A DNA stretch of 8,198 nt from positions 1-8,198 of the forward strand of contig JALTEL010000295.1 in NCBI GenBank assembly GCA_027073945.1. The letters run 5' to 3'. This DNA is from Caldifarciminota bacterium (GTDB taxonomy: Bacteria; WOR-3; Hydrothermia; UBA1063; CAJXJZ01). The notes beneath the pieces are model-generated. The model saw nothing but the letters and a program-made list of their open reading frames with translations, was not told the origin of the DNA and did no database searches. Below, one piece after another: positions 1 to 7,267 of this stretch. The first letter of the stretch is position 1, and each line of letters starts with the position of its first letter. A program made the translations under genes and the position numbers.

Positions 1-336
1 AGCGGGTTAATATAGGTAAAATAAAAAAAGGAATGGCACTTCTTATTACATTAGAACTTGTGTAAATAAAAGAATTTTTAAAAAGCTTATGCTTGAGAAG
101 ATTAGAATATATAAACAAACTTGGGTAACCTCTTTCAGGGGCTCCGGGAAAAGTGCTATCCCCTGCAAAATCCAATAAGAGCGAACCCTGTCAACAACAA
201 TTGGACACATGATTTCATAAATTATTGTAGATTTCTCCTGTGTTGGCTGGGGTGTCTCTTCTATTTTCCAACGAACTTTAGTATTTTCTCTAATAATACG
301 CTTGTACTATACAACAATGCCTCAAAAATAGGCTCA
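1..336. other. AT-rich tail downstream of the operon, no recognisable gene
   Basis: I see no gene here. Hand counts of the first 120 bases give about 24% GC, lower than any gene in the window. The longest minus-strand frame in it that I found, 54 codons (210-46), has no ribosome site and no familiar motif. A perfect 6-bp inverted repeat CAGGGG/CCCCTG (136-141 and 160-165) encloses 18 nt; a 4-bp GCCT/AGGC pair sits right after the legF stop. Neither is followed by a T-run on the operon strand, so no intrinsic terminator is called. Confidence 0.5.
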
Positions 337-1044
337 TTACTTCCTATTTTCCTTGTTCAACAATTCAACCAACCTGAAATCCAATTCAGAATCAATATCA
401 ACCGAATGTTCTTTTGGCATTTTATAAGCAAAGGTTTCTGGTCCGAAGAACCCATTATTTTCATAAAGATAAGATGTTTCAGCTAAGTATATGGCACCAT
501 TAAGACGATAAAAAAGAGGTAAGTCCTGCCTTCGTTTGTTGAGTATCGCAGGTTTTAAAAAATTCCTCATGTTTCCGTCTTCCGGCAATGTATTTGACCA
601 CCATGGGTGATGGTCGGTTTCGCAGACTGAAACAACGGCCCGGGCATCTTTAGCTTTTAAAATTTGGATGGCACCTTCGATATCTTTTACTGTTCGCAAT
701 GGTGAGGTAGGTTGTAATAACAGAATATATGCTGGCTGAAAATCTTCGTGTTTTTTTAACCATTCTGTTGTGTGAAATATAACATCTATAGTAGATGCCG
801 TATCAGTTGCCAATTCTTCCGGGCGCATAAAAGGTACTTCCGCCCCATATTTCTTCGCAATCTCGGCAATTTCCTTATCATCCGATGACACGACAATTCG
901 ATCAATATTGCTGCAAGCCTTAGCTGTCTCAATGCTCCACGCAATCAAGGGCTTCCCACACAATTTCTTGATATTTTTCCCAGGTAAGCCTTTTGACCCT
1001 CCTCGGGCAGGGATAATGGCTAAAACTTTTTTTCCATTAATCAT
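337..1044 (-). CDS. legF: CMP-nonulosonate (legionaminate/sialate) cytidylyltransferase
   Basis: It transfers CMP from CTP to the anomeric hydroxyl of the nonulosonic acid, making the donor for surface glycosyltransferases; a cytoplasmic reaction. The 235-aa single-domain length is typical of bacterial NeuA/LegF enzymes. The nucleotide-binding loop IPARGGSKGLPGKN is at 11-24. Other conserved parts are VVSSDD (51-56), ATDTAST (79-85), LLQPTSPLR (109-117), RLNGAIYL (180-187) and SVDIDSELDF (214-223), with Asp216 and Asp218 as probable metal ligands. Start ATG 1044 has a GAGGGG ribosome site 8 nt upstream. It lies 2 bp after the ptmE stop, and this pairing suggests CMP-legionaminate (LegF) more than CMP-Neu5Ac (NeuA). 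It is the last recognisable gene of the operon; a clear terminator was not found. Short A-runs occur in it (A7 at 751-757 and 1027-1033). Confidence 0.93.
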   Translation of the reverse strand: MINGKKVLAIIPARGGSKGLPGKNIKKLCGKPLIAWSIETAKACSNIDRIVVSSDDKEIAEIAKKYGAEVPFMRPEELATDTASTIDVIFHTTEWLKKHEDFQPAYILLLQPTSPLRTVKDIEGAIQILKAKDARAVVSVCETDHHPWWSNTLPEDGNMRNFLKPAILNKRRQDLPLFYRLNGAIYLAETSYLYENNGFFGPETFAYKMPKEHSVDIDSELDFRLVELLNKENRK

Positions 1045-1046
1045 TA

Positions 1047-2099
1047 CTAAATCCCCTCTATCACTTTCAACGCCTTACGATACTCAGCCCACTGGCCGAC
1101 ATCAATCCAGGCCTTTTCGCTGACCGGGAACACGCCGATTGTACCATTGTTTTCTCTCACTTTATCCATTAAATGGGTGATGTGGAATAAACCTTTATCA
1201 GGAATCAGGTCTATCACGCTTGTATTTAAAACATATAGACCTGTATTTACCAGAAAGCTATATTTAGGTTTTTCCTGAATCCGTTCCAGGCTACCCCCAC
1301 CATTAAGTTCGCATATCCCGTAGGGAATGTTGAATTGTTTTGCCGATGCCACAATGGTTATGTCATAACCATTTTTTTTGTGAAATCGATACAAATCAGC
1401 ATAATCTGCATCTATAATGATATCACAATTTGATACGAAAAAGGGCCTATCCAGCCTGTCTTTGAGCAGTTTCAGACTGCCCGCAGTGCCTCTTGGCTCA
1501 TCTTCCTCGGCAAAGCCTATGGAATAGTTCGGGCTCTTTTCTTCAAAATAGGCGCGTAAGATTTTGGACATATGATGTATTGTGAGATAGAACTCGCAGA
1601 CGCCATAGGCCCTGAATCTGTCGATGATATGATCTATTACAGGCTTTTCACCTACGGGGATAAGGGGCTTGGGCAGGACTTTTGTGAACGGTTCAAGACG
1701 GGTCCCGCTGCCGCCTGCCATTATAACGACCGGGAGGTCCAGTTTTTGTTTTTCTCTGTTATTTCCAAATGCCTTTTCCCAAGTTATGAAATCTATTACT
1801 TTGCGATTCTGGTCAAGGATGGGAACCAGGTTAATTCTCTTTTGCGTGAGTAGCTTTCTGATTTTTTCCAAATCAAAATCTTTCTTGAATACAAAAATCG
1901 GGTTTCTATTGTAGGCGTTTTTAATGGTGCCAGACAGGTCCTGCCCTTTGAGAATGTAGCGTCTTATATCACCATCAGTTAATGTCCCAATCAGGGCCCG
2001 GTTCTCGTCAAGCACCAGGAGCACCTTCTCGGCTGTTTTGTCCAGGGCCTCCATGGCCTCTTTGATAGTGGCCTGGGGATATATGGTTATGTTTTTCAT
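1047..2099 (-). CDS. ptmE: PtmE-type nucleotidyltransferase with N-terminal CBS pair
   Basis: The enzyme should activate a sugar 1-phosphate with an NTP. In Campylobacter legionaminate synthesis PtmE makes GDP-glucosamine from glucosamine 1-phosphate. Two CBS repeats occupy about residues 1-115 (IGTLTDGDIRRYIL at 37-50 in the first, INLVPILDQNRKVIDFIT at 89-106 in the second). The nucleotidyltransferase domain follows from about 121: MAGGSGTRLEPFTKVLPKPL (127-146), EEDEPRGTAGSL (198-209), VSNCDII with metal-binding Asp226 (222-228), QEKP (275-278), NTGLYV (285-290) and WIDVGQWAEY (331-340). The length of 350 aa fits the fusion. I start at ATG 2099, with AAGG 8 nt upstream; a TTG at 2105 has the AAGG only 2 nt away. 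It begins 66 bp after the FemAB-like stop and ends 2 bp before the cytidylyltransferase. The CBS domains may sense a nucleotide and adjust activity. The family is clear; GDP specificity is by analogy. Confidence 0.9.
   Translation of the reverse strand: MKNITIYPQATIKEAMEALDKTAEKVLLVLDENRALIGTLTDGDIRRYILKGQDLSGTIKNAYNRNPIFVFKKDFDLEKIRKLLTQKRINLVPILDQNRKVIDFITWEKAFGNNREKQKLDLPVVIMAGGSGTRLEPFTKVLPKPLIPVGEKPVIDHIIDRFRAYGVCEFYLTIHHMSKILRAYFEEKSPNYSIGFAEEDEPRGTAGSLKLLKDRLDRPFFVSNCDIIIDADYADLYRFHKKNGYDITIVASAKQFNIPYGICELNGGGSLERIQEKPKYSFLVNTGLYVLNTSVIDLIPDKGLFHITHLMDKVRENNGTIGVFPVSEKAWIDVGQWAEYRKALKVIEGI
1053..1058 (-). promoter_or_regulatory. Ribosome binding site for the CMP-nonulosonate synthetase
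   Basis: GAGGGG on the minus strand, inside the last codons of ptmE, ends 8 nt before the ATG at 1044-1042 and supports that start. Confidence 0.55.
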
Positions 2100-2165
2100 T
2101 AGCAAAGCCTTAATACTCCGAAGCTGTCACTCTCTCTTTTTACTACCTTCAGCTGTATTTTTTTA

Positions 2166-3236
2166 CTATTCCTCAAAATTATTCTCAAGGCGATACAAAA
2201 GGAAATAACTTGGCCGATTTTTCATATCTTTTTGTTGCATCCATTCATCACATAACCTTTTGTATACTTCTTGATTCTGAACTCTTTTCCCAATATAAAA
2301 AGGTAGTTTCAAATGGGAGATGCTTGCCTTAAAACGGAACAGGCTGTCTTTTGGGCTGGATGTCCGGCCTCCTCCGAGATGAAACCAGTGGAAGCCTTGT
2401 TCCTGCCCCCATAGTGAAACTGTGTGGAGAAGTAAATTATTTGGAGCAAACTTCCTATAGGTCTCATCACTGCCAGCTAAATGGTAGTGAATTCGATCTT
2501 CATGAATGAAAAACAGCGCAGCCGCGATGACATGATCTGTTTCCCGTACTACGAAAGCCCTCACCTTTTCACTGAGAGCATCACGTAGATAGTCGAAATA
2601 ACGATCGGAGAAATAATAGTAGCCCCGAGCCTGAACACGTTTCATCGTCTGATTATAAAGTCGCCTAAATGCAGTCAGGCCCTCGACTATGGGAACCTGT
2701 TCACAGACTAATCCTCTCCTGAGCGCTTTGCGCACCATGTTTCGCTGAACTGAAGGATAACTTTCCCATAGTTCTTCTTTTGAGCAATCCAATTTTATTG
2801 CCACTGTTTCGCGATCCAATGCTACTCTGCATGAGCCATCCACATATCGGTAGTTTTCCATCAGTGGATTAAATCTGATGAACTCAGCAACGATGTGCTT
2901 TTCCCGGCACCATGAAGCAAATTCCGCCCAAGCGTTTGTAAGAAACGCTGGATCAGTAGTTGTAGACAGGGGACCACTGTATCCATATACAGTCTCTATA
3001 TCGTACCAAGGTTCAAATATCAGTTTGGAGCCCACTCTTTTGATTCGTCGGATGAAAAAAGGGTAGAACAACACGTTACCATCTTCTTCAGCGACAAAAG
3101 CATGAGCCTCACCATCCCCATTTAACTCATAGGCACGATGGTATTCAGACAGAAAGTAGATATCAGTTTGAGCGAACCGCCTGAGTACGTCGTGCCATTT
3201 ATCAGACTCCTGTGTATTGTAGACCCGTACCTTCAT
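2166..3236 (-). CDS. FemAB/GNAT-type acyltransferase
   Basis: About 356 aa with the double-GNAT architecture of FemAB-like proteins (the Acetyltransf_6 type common in polysaccharide loci). The N-terminal half contains YGYSGPL (84-90) and the basic RNMVRKALRRGL (165-176). The C-terminal half carries the family signature HYHLAGSDETYRKFAPNN (250-267) and then FHWFHLGGG (282-290). Relatives transfer an acyl or aminoacyl group to an amine; the donor may be acyl-CoA or aminoacyl-tRNA. No membrane segment is seen, so it should act in the cytoplasm. Start choice: ATG 3236 overlaps the methyltransferase stop as ATGA, and ATG 3242 (two residues more) has better ribosome-site spacing. An in-frame ATG at 3281 would overlap the previous gene by 49 bp and lacks a site. 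As the only acyltransferase in the window, it could supply the N-acylation step that NeuD/LegH performs elsewhere; this is inference. Confidence 0.82.
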   Translation of the reverse strand: MKVRVYNTQESDKWHDVLRRFAQTDIYFLSEYHRAYELNGDGEAHAFVAEEDGNVLFYPFFIRRIKRVGSKLIFEPWYDIETVYGYSGPLSTTTDPAFLTNAWAEFASWCREKHIVAEFIRFNPLMENYRYVDGSCRVALDRETVAIKLDCSKEELWESYPSVQRNMVRKALRRGLVCEQVPIVEGLTAFRRLYNQTMKRVQARGYYYFSDRYFDYLRDALSEKVRAFVVRETDHVIAAALFFIHEDRIHYHLAGSDETYRKFAPNNLLLHTVSLWGQEQGFHWFHLGGGRTSSPKDSLFRFKASISHLKLPFYIGKRVQNQEVYKRLCDEWMQQKDMKNRPSYFLLYRLENNFEE

Positions 3237-3907
3237 AGGCATTTCACTCCCTCTACCACCCAATGCTTGTACCAATGGCATCGGCTGCTAAAGCTGCGAG
3301 AAGAATTCTCAATCTGCACTTCAGAAAAGCGTCCAAACAACCTTTGAACTTCCTTGAGACTGAAGAAATGACAAAGTCCCATACCCTGCAGAGGTCCCTC
3401 CCTGATATCAACAAATGTGCCTGGCTCTATCTCCTTCCCCAATCCATCGCCCCATGACCCAGATGCGACCATCATTGAAAACACTCTGCCACCAGATTTC
3501 AGCACAGCAAACACTTGATCCAAAATCGTTTGGATAGCTTGCATTTTGTTATGCTGGATACAGGCCACATCAACAACGGCGTCAAAGTAAAGTGGGGGGG
3601 GGTAAAAACTGCTAAGTTGCATGACATCTCCAACTTGCAGACATGCCTTCAATCCCTCTTCTTGCAGGCGTTCTTTTGCCTTGACAATAGCAGATTTGGA
3701 CCCATCAATTCCATATACGGCAAATCCCTCACGGGCCATGTACCAAATATTAGCCCCAGGTCCCGAACCAATCTCAAGGATCTTCACCTTTGCCCTGTCG
3801 GGCACTGAGTAGAAATGCTTCGCGATAAAGCGAATCAACTCCTCAGGAGGATATCTGCCCCAATCACGTGTCCGGAAGACGCGCTCCCAAGTGGAATCCC
3901 AACTCAT
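3233..3907 (-). CDS. Class I SAM-dependent methyltransferase with an internal C9 tract
   Basis: A 224-aa cytoplasmic methyltransferase; the acceptor is unknown, but by context a sugar, its N-acyl group or a glycan intermediate. Motif I LEIGSGPGAN is at 44-53, the acidic ribose-binding residue is in YGIDGS (Asp68), motif post-I VGDVMQL is at 92-98, motif IV FDAVVD is at 108-113, and AVLKSGGRVFSMM is at 134-146. I place the start at ATG 3907 rather than GTG 3922 because a GGAGGA site precedes the ATG with 7-nt spacing and the ATG overlaps the previous stop as ATGA. Codons 102-105 (Tyr-Pro-Pro-Pro) contain nine consecutive cytosines, just before motif IV. In the present sequence the gene is in frame. 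One base lost would end translation at a TGA at 3501-3499 (135 aa); one gained would end it at 3584-3582 (108 aa). The stop overlaps the acyltransferase start. The fold is secure; the function is not. Confidence 0.88.
   Translation of the reverse strand: MSWDSTWERVFRTRDWGRYPPEELIRFIAKHFYSVPDRAKVKILEIGSGPGANIWYMAREGFAVYGIDGSKSAIVKAKERLQEEGLKACLQVGDVMQLSSFYPPPLYFDAVVDVACIQHNKMQAIQTILDQVFAVLKSGGRVFSMMVASGSWGDGLGKEIEPGTFVDIREGPLQGMGLCHFFSLKEVQRLFGRFSEVQIENSSRSFSSRCHWYKHWVVEGVKCL
3247..3253 (-). promoter_or_regulatory. Ribosome binding site for the FemAB-like gene
   Basis: GAGGGAG on the minus strand lies just upstream of two in-frame ATGs, at 3242 and 3236. GAGG is 7 nt from the first; the 3' end of the site is 10 nt from the second. 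It argues against the far-upstream ATG at 3281. Confidence 0.55.
3594..3602. repeat. Homopolymeric G9/C9 tract inside the methyltransferase gene
   Basis: Nine uninterrupted G on the plus strand (C on the coding strand) fall in codons 102-105 of the methyltransferase. It is the only G or C run of this length I see in the window. Poly-G/C tracts of this size in surface-glycan genes are known contingency sites for slipped-strand phase variation, for example in Campylobacter. Here that role is inferred from position and from the frameshift outcome in both directions. Confidence 0.85.
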
Positions 3908-5040
3908 GTGATATTCCTCCACGCTCGCAGTAATCGCTCAATTAAGGTTTCCATATCCCTCTCACTATATCGCTGATCAATTGGCAGACTCAAAATCCCC
4001 CTCGATAGCTTGTACGCCTCTGGAAATTGATTTTCCTCGATCTCCGCGGGTAAATGCCAATGTATGGGGCAAAATACCCGCTGTCTGATCAGTTCCTTAC
4101 GCAAGGCATCTCGTTTCTCAGGCGATACCCGGATTGGGAAAGCAAGAGGAGATACGCCTGATAGCAAGTCTGTTAACACCGGACTACCGATAGATTGCAG
4201 CCGGGGGTCTTCTTTAAATGCTTTAAGTAGAAAAGAAAAATTGCTTCGCCGCCGTGCCATTGCATCCGATGGGCCTATCGCGCCCAACATCCTCGCTGAC
4301 ATTGATGATATTGCCTGTAGTGGAATGTGAGTATCCAGCTTTTTCTCGGCGGTGGCAAAAAGGTCTAAGTACACTTTCTCAAGCCCTAGCCAACGAAGTT
4401 TATCCTGCAAGAATTCATGCCGAACAAATTTCCCCAGTAGACGATAGCGGACAAACTGTCCATGAGCAGGCGGCAATGACGGCAAAGTTACGCCCGTCCG
4501 ATTAATGACCAATCCACCGTCCGGCACAGGTAGGTACTTGCGAAAGCTAGTAACAACAAAATCACCGATCTGTCCAACTACCGGATTGTCTTGCTCTATA
4601 AGTGACCCTTGGGCGCAATCCTCAATGACCCAACATTGCCCCTTGATCTCATAGAGGGCTTTTGCCACTGCTTCGCCCACAGGGAATCCAAAATAGTTGA
4701 TAAAGAGAAGACCACTGGGATGAATGGTTTCCACCTGACACATGAGGCTATCCAAGTCTATAGACAAATCTTCATTGACTCGATAAAAATCTACAGCAAT
4801 GGCCTCTTCCCGAAATGGTTGGAGTATACTGGGACATAAATATGCAGGTAGCAAGACAACACCTTTCGAGCGTTCCTTTAGGACTTGCGCAATCAACTTT
4901 AGCCCTGCTCTCCCGCTCGTAACCGTCTGGTAGGACTTGAAAGGCCAAGACACTTCGGTTGGTTCCGCAGCGCAGAGCATTTCAGGGTTCAATTCCATTT
5001 CCCCGCCCAGCCACGGCTTATCGATATCCACTGTATTCAA
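3904..5040 (-). CDS. Divergent DegT/DnrJ/EryC1/StrS-family PLP enzyme
   Basis: A 378-aa protein of the sugar-aminotransferase fold; it would move an amino group to a keto nucleotide sugar using PLP, or be a related PLP enzyme. Visible landmarks: SGRAGLKLI near 42-50 (phosphate-binding region), LLPAYLCPS (63-71), VNEDLSIDLDSL (88-99), LFINYFGFP (112-120), the PLP-ring motif VIEDCAQGS (138-146, Asp141 and Gln144), and SFRKYLPVPDGG (165-176), where Lys168 is the only good candidate for the Schiff-base lysine. In most family members the lysine is set in an SF-x-x-x-K-x-x-x-x-G-x-GG pattern, so the spacing here is atypical. A C-terminal HWHLPAE (327-333) fits the substrate-side domain. The TTG start is supported by the GGAGGA site. 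It is unlike the LegC enzyme at the right edge, so it is not a duplicate of it. Its stop overlaps the methyltransferase start. The substrate is unknown. Confidence 0.85.
   Translation of the reverse strand: MNTVDIDKPWLGGEMELNPEMLCAAEPTEVSWPFKSYQTVTSGRAGLKLIAQVLKERSKGVVLLPAYLCPSILQPFREEAIAVDFYRVNEDLSIDLDSLMCQVETIHPSGLLFINYFGFPVGEAVAKALYEIKGQCWVIEDCAQGSLIEQDNPVVGQIGDFVVTSFRKYLPVPDGGLVINRTGVTLPSLPPAHGQFVRYRLLGKFVRHEFLQDKLRWLGLEKVYLDLFATAEKKLDTHIPLQAISSMSARMLGAIGPSDAMARRRSNFSFLLKAFKEDPRLQSIGSPVLTDLLSGVSPLAFPIRVSPEKRDALRKELIRQRVFCPIHWHLPAEIEENQFPEAYKLSRGILSLPIDQRYSERDMETLIERLLRAWRNIT
3915..3920 (-). promoter_or_regulatory. Ribosome binding site GGAGGA fixing the methyltransferase start
   Basis: GGAGGA on the minus strand ends 7 nt before the ATG at 3907-3905. 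An upstream in-frame GTG (3922-3920) overlaps this site itself, so the GTG is unlikely to be the start. The same hexamer precedes the DegT-family gene. Confidence 0.7.
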
Positions 5041-6221
5041 CCGCTTCCTCCATCCTTCTGCACTCTCACCGGAAAGTCAATGAATCGTTTCTGGAGCAAA
5101 CGTGAGCCAAGCTGAACACGTTTCAAAATGTCTACAATCCGGGCTGCAGCCTGACCGTCTCCATAAGGGTTTTGCAGGTTGGACAACGAAGCGCGAAAAG
5201 AAGGCTCTAACCCGCGCTGTATAGCCCTGTAGATTGCATCAGCACCGCCACTAACATCTATTACATTTGCTGCCCTGAGGCGACCTCGTTGGCGGCCACC
5301 GATATTGACAACCGGCATATGAAAACTGGCGGCCTCCCAAATGCCACTTGAAGAATTACCTACCATCAAGTCTACTTGCGCCAGCAAACTGTAATATTTT
5401 AGCTGCCCAAGATTGGTAAATACTTTAGCCCTGGGCTGCGATGCTACAAATTCCTTAACACGTTCGATAATAACTCTGTTTTGTGCATCGACATTGGGGT
5501 AAGTAAATATTAAAGTCCCCTGTACCTGACCCAAGGCAGTAAGCAAGGATTCAACTTCCTTTAAAACACTACTGGAGCCTAAAGTGGTAGGATGGAAGGT
5601 GACCAGCAACACAGGAGAGGCCAATTCCAACCCAAGGCATTTGCTTAACTCAGCCCGACTTAGAAATTTCATTTGGTGAATAAGGTCCAAGGCGGGATCA
5701 CCCGTCACAATCACCCGCCAGGGCTCTTCCCCTATCTGCAACAGCCGTTTAGCATGGGCCGGCATAGCCACAAAATGGGTATGACTCATTTCACTAATTG
5801 CATATCGTACTTGGTTATCTATTGCCCCTTCGGTGATGTCCCCACCAGATACATGAGCAACGGGAATACCAAGCGGTAATGCGGCACTGACCGCTGATAA
5901 AAGCTCGTATCGATCTCCAACTACTAAAAGAATATCCGGACGGTGTCGGGTTATGGCGCCAGCAAACTCAATCATCCCAAGCCCAGCAGATTTCGCCATA
6001 GATTCCGGCGTGTCAGAGGCAAGCAACATCTCTAGTCTTTCGATAATTGGAAGGCCGTCGGCTTCGATTTCTTTCACGGTGAACCCAAACTCAGGTACAA
6101 GGTGCATTCCGCCAACAAATAGCAACAGTTTCAGATCCGGGTCCTTGTTAATTAGCCGCAGTATAGGAACTAGGCTGCTATAGTCAGCCCGCGAAGTAGT
6201 CACTGCACCGATTCGTCTCAT
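5037..6221 (-). CDS. neuC: NeuC/LegG hydrolysing nucleotide-sugar 2-epimerase
   Basis: It hydrolyses a UDP- or GDP-linked N-acetylated amino sugar while inverting C2, releasing the free manno-configured sugar used by NeuB. The 394-aa length and the two-Rossmann GT-B fold fit the UDP-GlcNAc 2-epimerase family. Visible motifs are TTSRADYSS (8-16), VGDRYE (101-106, Asp103), HVSGGDITEGAID (123-135, with Asp128 and Glu131), TFHPTT (208-213), the nucleotide-binding GNSSSGIWE (288-296) and NIGGRQRGR (306-314). The GGDITEGAID stretch marks the hydrolysing NeuC/LegG branch rather than the reversible WecB branch. The ATG lies inside the neuB stop (ATGA), with no strong Shine-Dalgarno, so translation probably depends on coupling to neuB. 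Its stop overlaps the next start as TTGA. Whether the substrate is UDP-GlcNAc (NeuC) or a diacylamino-trideoxy sugar (LegG) is inferred; context favours the latter. Confidence 0.93.
   Translation of the reverse strand: MRRIGAVTTSRADYSSLVPILRLINKDPDLKLLLFVGGMHLVPEFGFTVKEIEADGLPIIERLEMLLASDTPESMAKSAGLGMIEFAGAITRHRPDILLVVGDRYELLSAVSAALPLGIPVAHVSGGDITEGAIDNQVRYAISEMSHTHFVAMPAHAKRLLQIGEEPWRVIVTGDPALDLIHQMKFLSRAELSKCLGLELASPVLLVTFHPTTLGSSSVLKEVESLLTALGQVQGTLIFTYPNVDAQNRVIIERVKEFVASQPRAKVFTNLGQLKYYSLLAQVDLMVGNSSSGIWEAASFHMPVVNIGGRQRGRLRAANVIDVSGGADAIYRAIQRGLEPSFRASLSNLQNPYGDGQAAARIVDILKRVQLGSRLLQKRFIDFPVRVQKDGGSG
5046..5051 (-). promoter_or_regulatory. Ribosome binding site GGAGGA supporting a TTG start
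   Basis: On the minus strand GGAGGA ends 5 nt before the TTG at 5040-5038 and lies inside the last codons of neuC. This strong site is the reason to accept the unusual TTG start, which overlaps the neuC stop as TTGA. Confidence 0.7.
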
Positions 6222-7267
6222 TTCAACATACTTAACGAAATAGTTTGATTGGCTTTTATTGTATCACGGACTTCCCGCCCTATTAGTAGCTTTATGTAAC
6301 TAGGTGGAAGCCCCCCAGATGTTCGTCGCAATGCTAGATCACTGAGCTCAAGCGTTTTACCTATAGGTATATCGCGAGCCGCCACAATCGCCTTTTGGAC
6401 AACCCTCTTTGTTTTCACCTCACTTGGTGTAGGCCACTTGCGCCCAGTTCCCAGCGCAGCTTCAACTGCGCGTATGGCTCGCACCATCTCCGTAAATTCC
6501 CCAGGGTCTAACGACATCGCATGGTCAGGTCCGGGTAGGTGTTTGTCCAGTGTAAAATGCTTCTCAATTACACAGGCGCCTCGAGCAACCGCACCAACGG
6601 CGATTTCTATGCCAAGGGTGTGATCTGAGAAGCCAACCGGATACTGGAAAGCGCTTTTCAGGGTATCTATAGCCCTGAGATTGCAATCCACTGGTTCAGC
6701 AGGATAGCTGGATACACAGTGAAGAAGAGCCAACTGCCGGTTTCCTGCTTCTTCGATGGTTCGAACGGCTGATTCAACTTCGCTAAGTGTAGACATACCT
6801 GTAGATAGGATTATGGGGCGCCCCTTGAGAGCAACGTGACGCAAGAAAGGCAAGTTAGTGACTTCACCTGAACCGATTTTGAAAAGGGGAACTCCGAGAT
6901 CCTCAAGAAAGTCCGCGCTGTCCTCCTCATCTGGGGTCGAGAAGAAAAGAATGCCTTGGCGGTCGGCATAGGTCTTGATTTCTCGAAACTGGTCGTAGCT
7001 CAGTTCCAAATCCTTGAGCATCTTAAACTGGGATTCATCCTGACCTATGTTATGCCGTTGGTACTCAGCCATCTTTGCATCGGGTGCGACTAATTTCTCC
7101 GTCACCCAGGTTTGGAACTTAACGGCATCCGCTCCTACTTCCTTAGCCGCATCTATTAATTGTTTGGCGAGCATGACATCACCATTATGATTTACACCCG
7201 CTTCAGCAATTATAAAACAAGAGTTTTTAAACCCAATTGAACGATCTTTGATATCAATTGATTTCAT
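6218..7267 (-). CDS. neuB: NeuB/LegI nonulosonic acid synthase (PEP-condensing)
   Basis: The enzyme condenses phosphoenolpyruvate with a 6-carbon N-acyl-mannosamine-type sugar (ManNAc or a 2,4-diacylamino-6-deoxy-mannose) to give a nine-carbon sialic-acid-like sugar in the cytoplasm. At 349 aa it has the normal full length. The N-terminal TIM barrel carries EAGVNHNG (22-29), KFQT (50-53), FFSTPDEEDS (108-117), KIGSGE (130-135), LSTGMS (154-159), HCVSSYP (183-189), GFSDHT (212-217) and EKHFTLD (235-241). His216 and His237 match the metal-binding histidines of characterised NeuB. The C-terminal SAF (antifreeze-like) domain spans about 285-349, including LPPSYIKLLIGR. The ATG at 7267 has AAAGGA upstream, but 13 nt away, which is long. 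The stop overlaps the neuC start as ATGA. Beside LegC and PtmE homologues, a legionaminate synthase (LegI) is more likely than Neu5Ac synthase; sequence alone does not settle this. Confidence 0.95.
   Translation of the reverse strand: MKSIDIKDRSIGFKNSCFIIAEAGVNHNGDVMLAKQLIDAAKEVGADAVKFQTWVTEKLVAPDAKMAEYQRHNIGQDESQFKMLKDLELSYDQFREIKTYADRQGILFFSTPDEEDSADFLEDLGVPLFKIGSGEVTNLPFLRHVALKGRPIILSTGMSTLSEVESAVRTIEEAGNRQLALLHCVSSYPAEPVDCNLRAIDTLKSAFQYPVGFSDHTLGIEIAVGAVARGACVIEKHFTLDKHLPGPDHAMSLDPGEFTEMVRAIRAVEAALGTGRKWPTPSEVKTKRVVQKAIVAARDIPIGKTLELSDLALRRTSGGLPPSYIKLLIGREVRDTIKANQTISLSMLK

Noticed and set aside
136..165. CAGGGG/CCCCTG inverted repeat as a terminator or mobile-element end
   Set aside because: An 18-nt loop, no T-run on the operon strand, no flanking target duplication and no transposase nearby.
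46..210. A 54-codon minus-strand frame downstream of legF
   Set aside because: Hydrophobic C-terminal half but no ribosome site, no motif and an AT-rich setting; not enough to call a gene.
319..333. GCCT/AGGC hairpin just after the legF stop as a terminator
   Set aside because: Only four base pairs and no U-run after it on the minus strand.
121..486. A 121-codon plus-strand frame starting at TTG
   Set aside because: It has no ribosome site, mostly spans AT-rich non-coding sequence and then runs antisense into the 3' end of legF; the product has no recognisable motif.
3237..3281. ATG at 3281 as the start of the FemAB-like gene
   Set aside because: It would overlap the methyltransferase by 49 bp with no ribosome site, while a GAGGGAG site and a stop-overlapping ATG lie downstream in the same frame.
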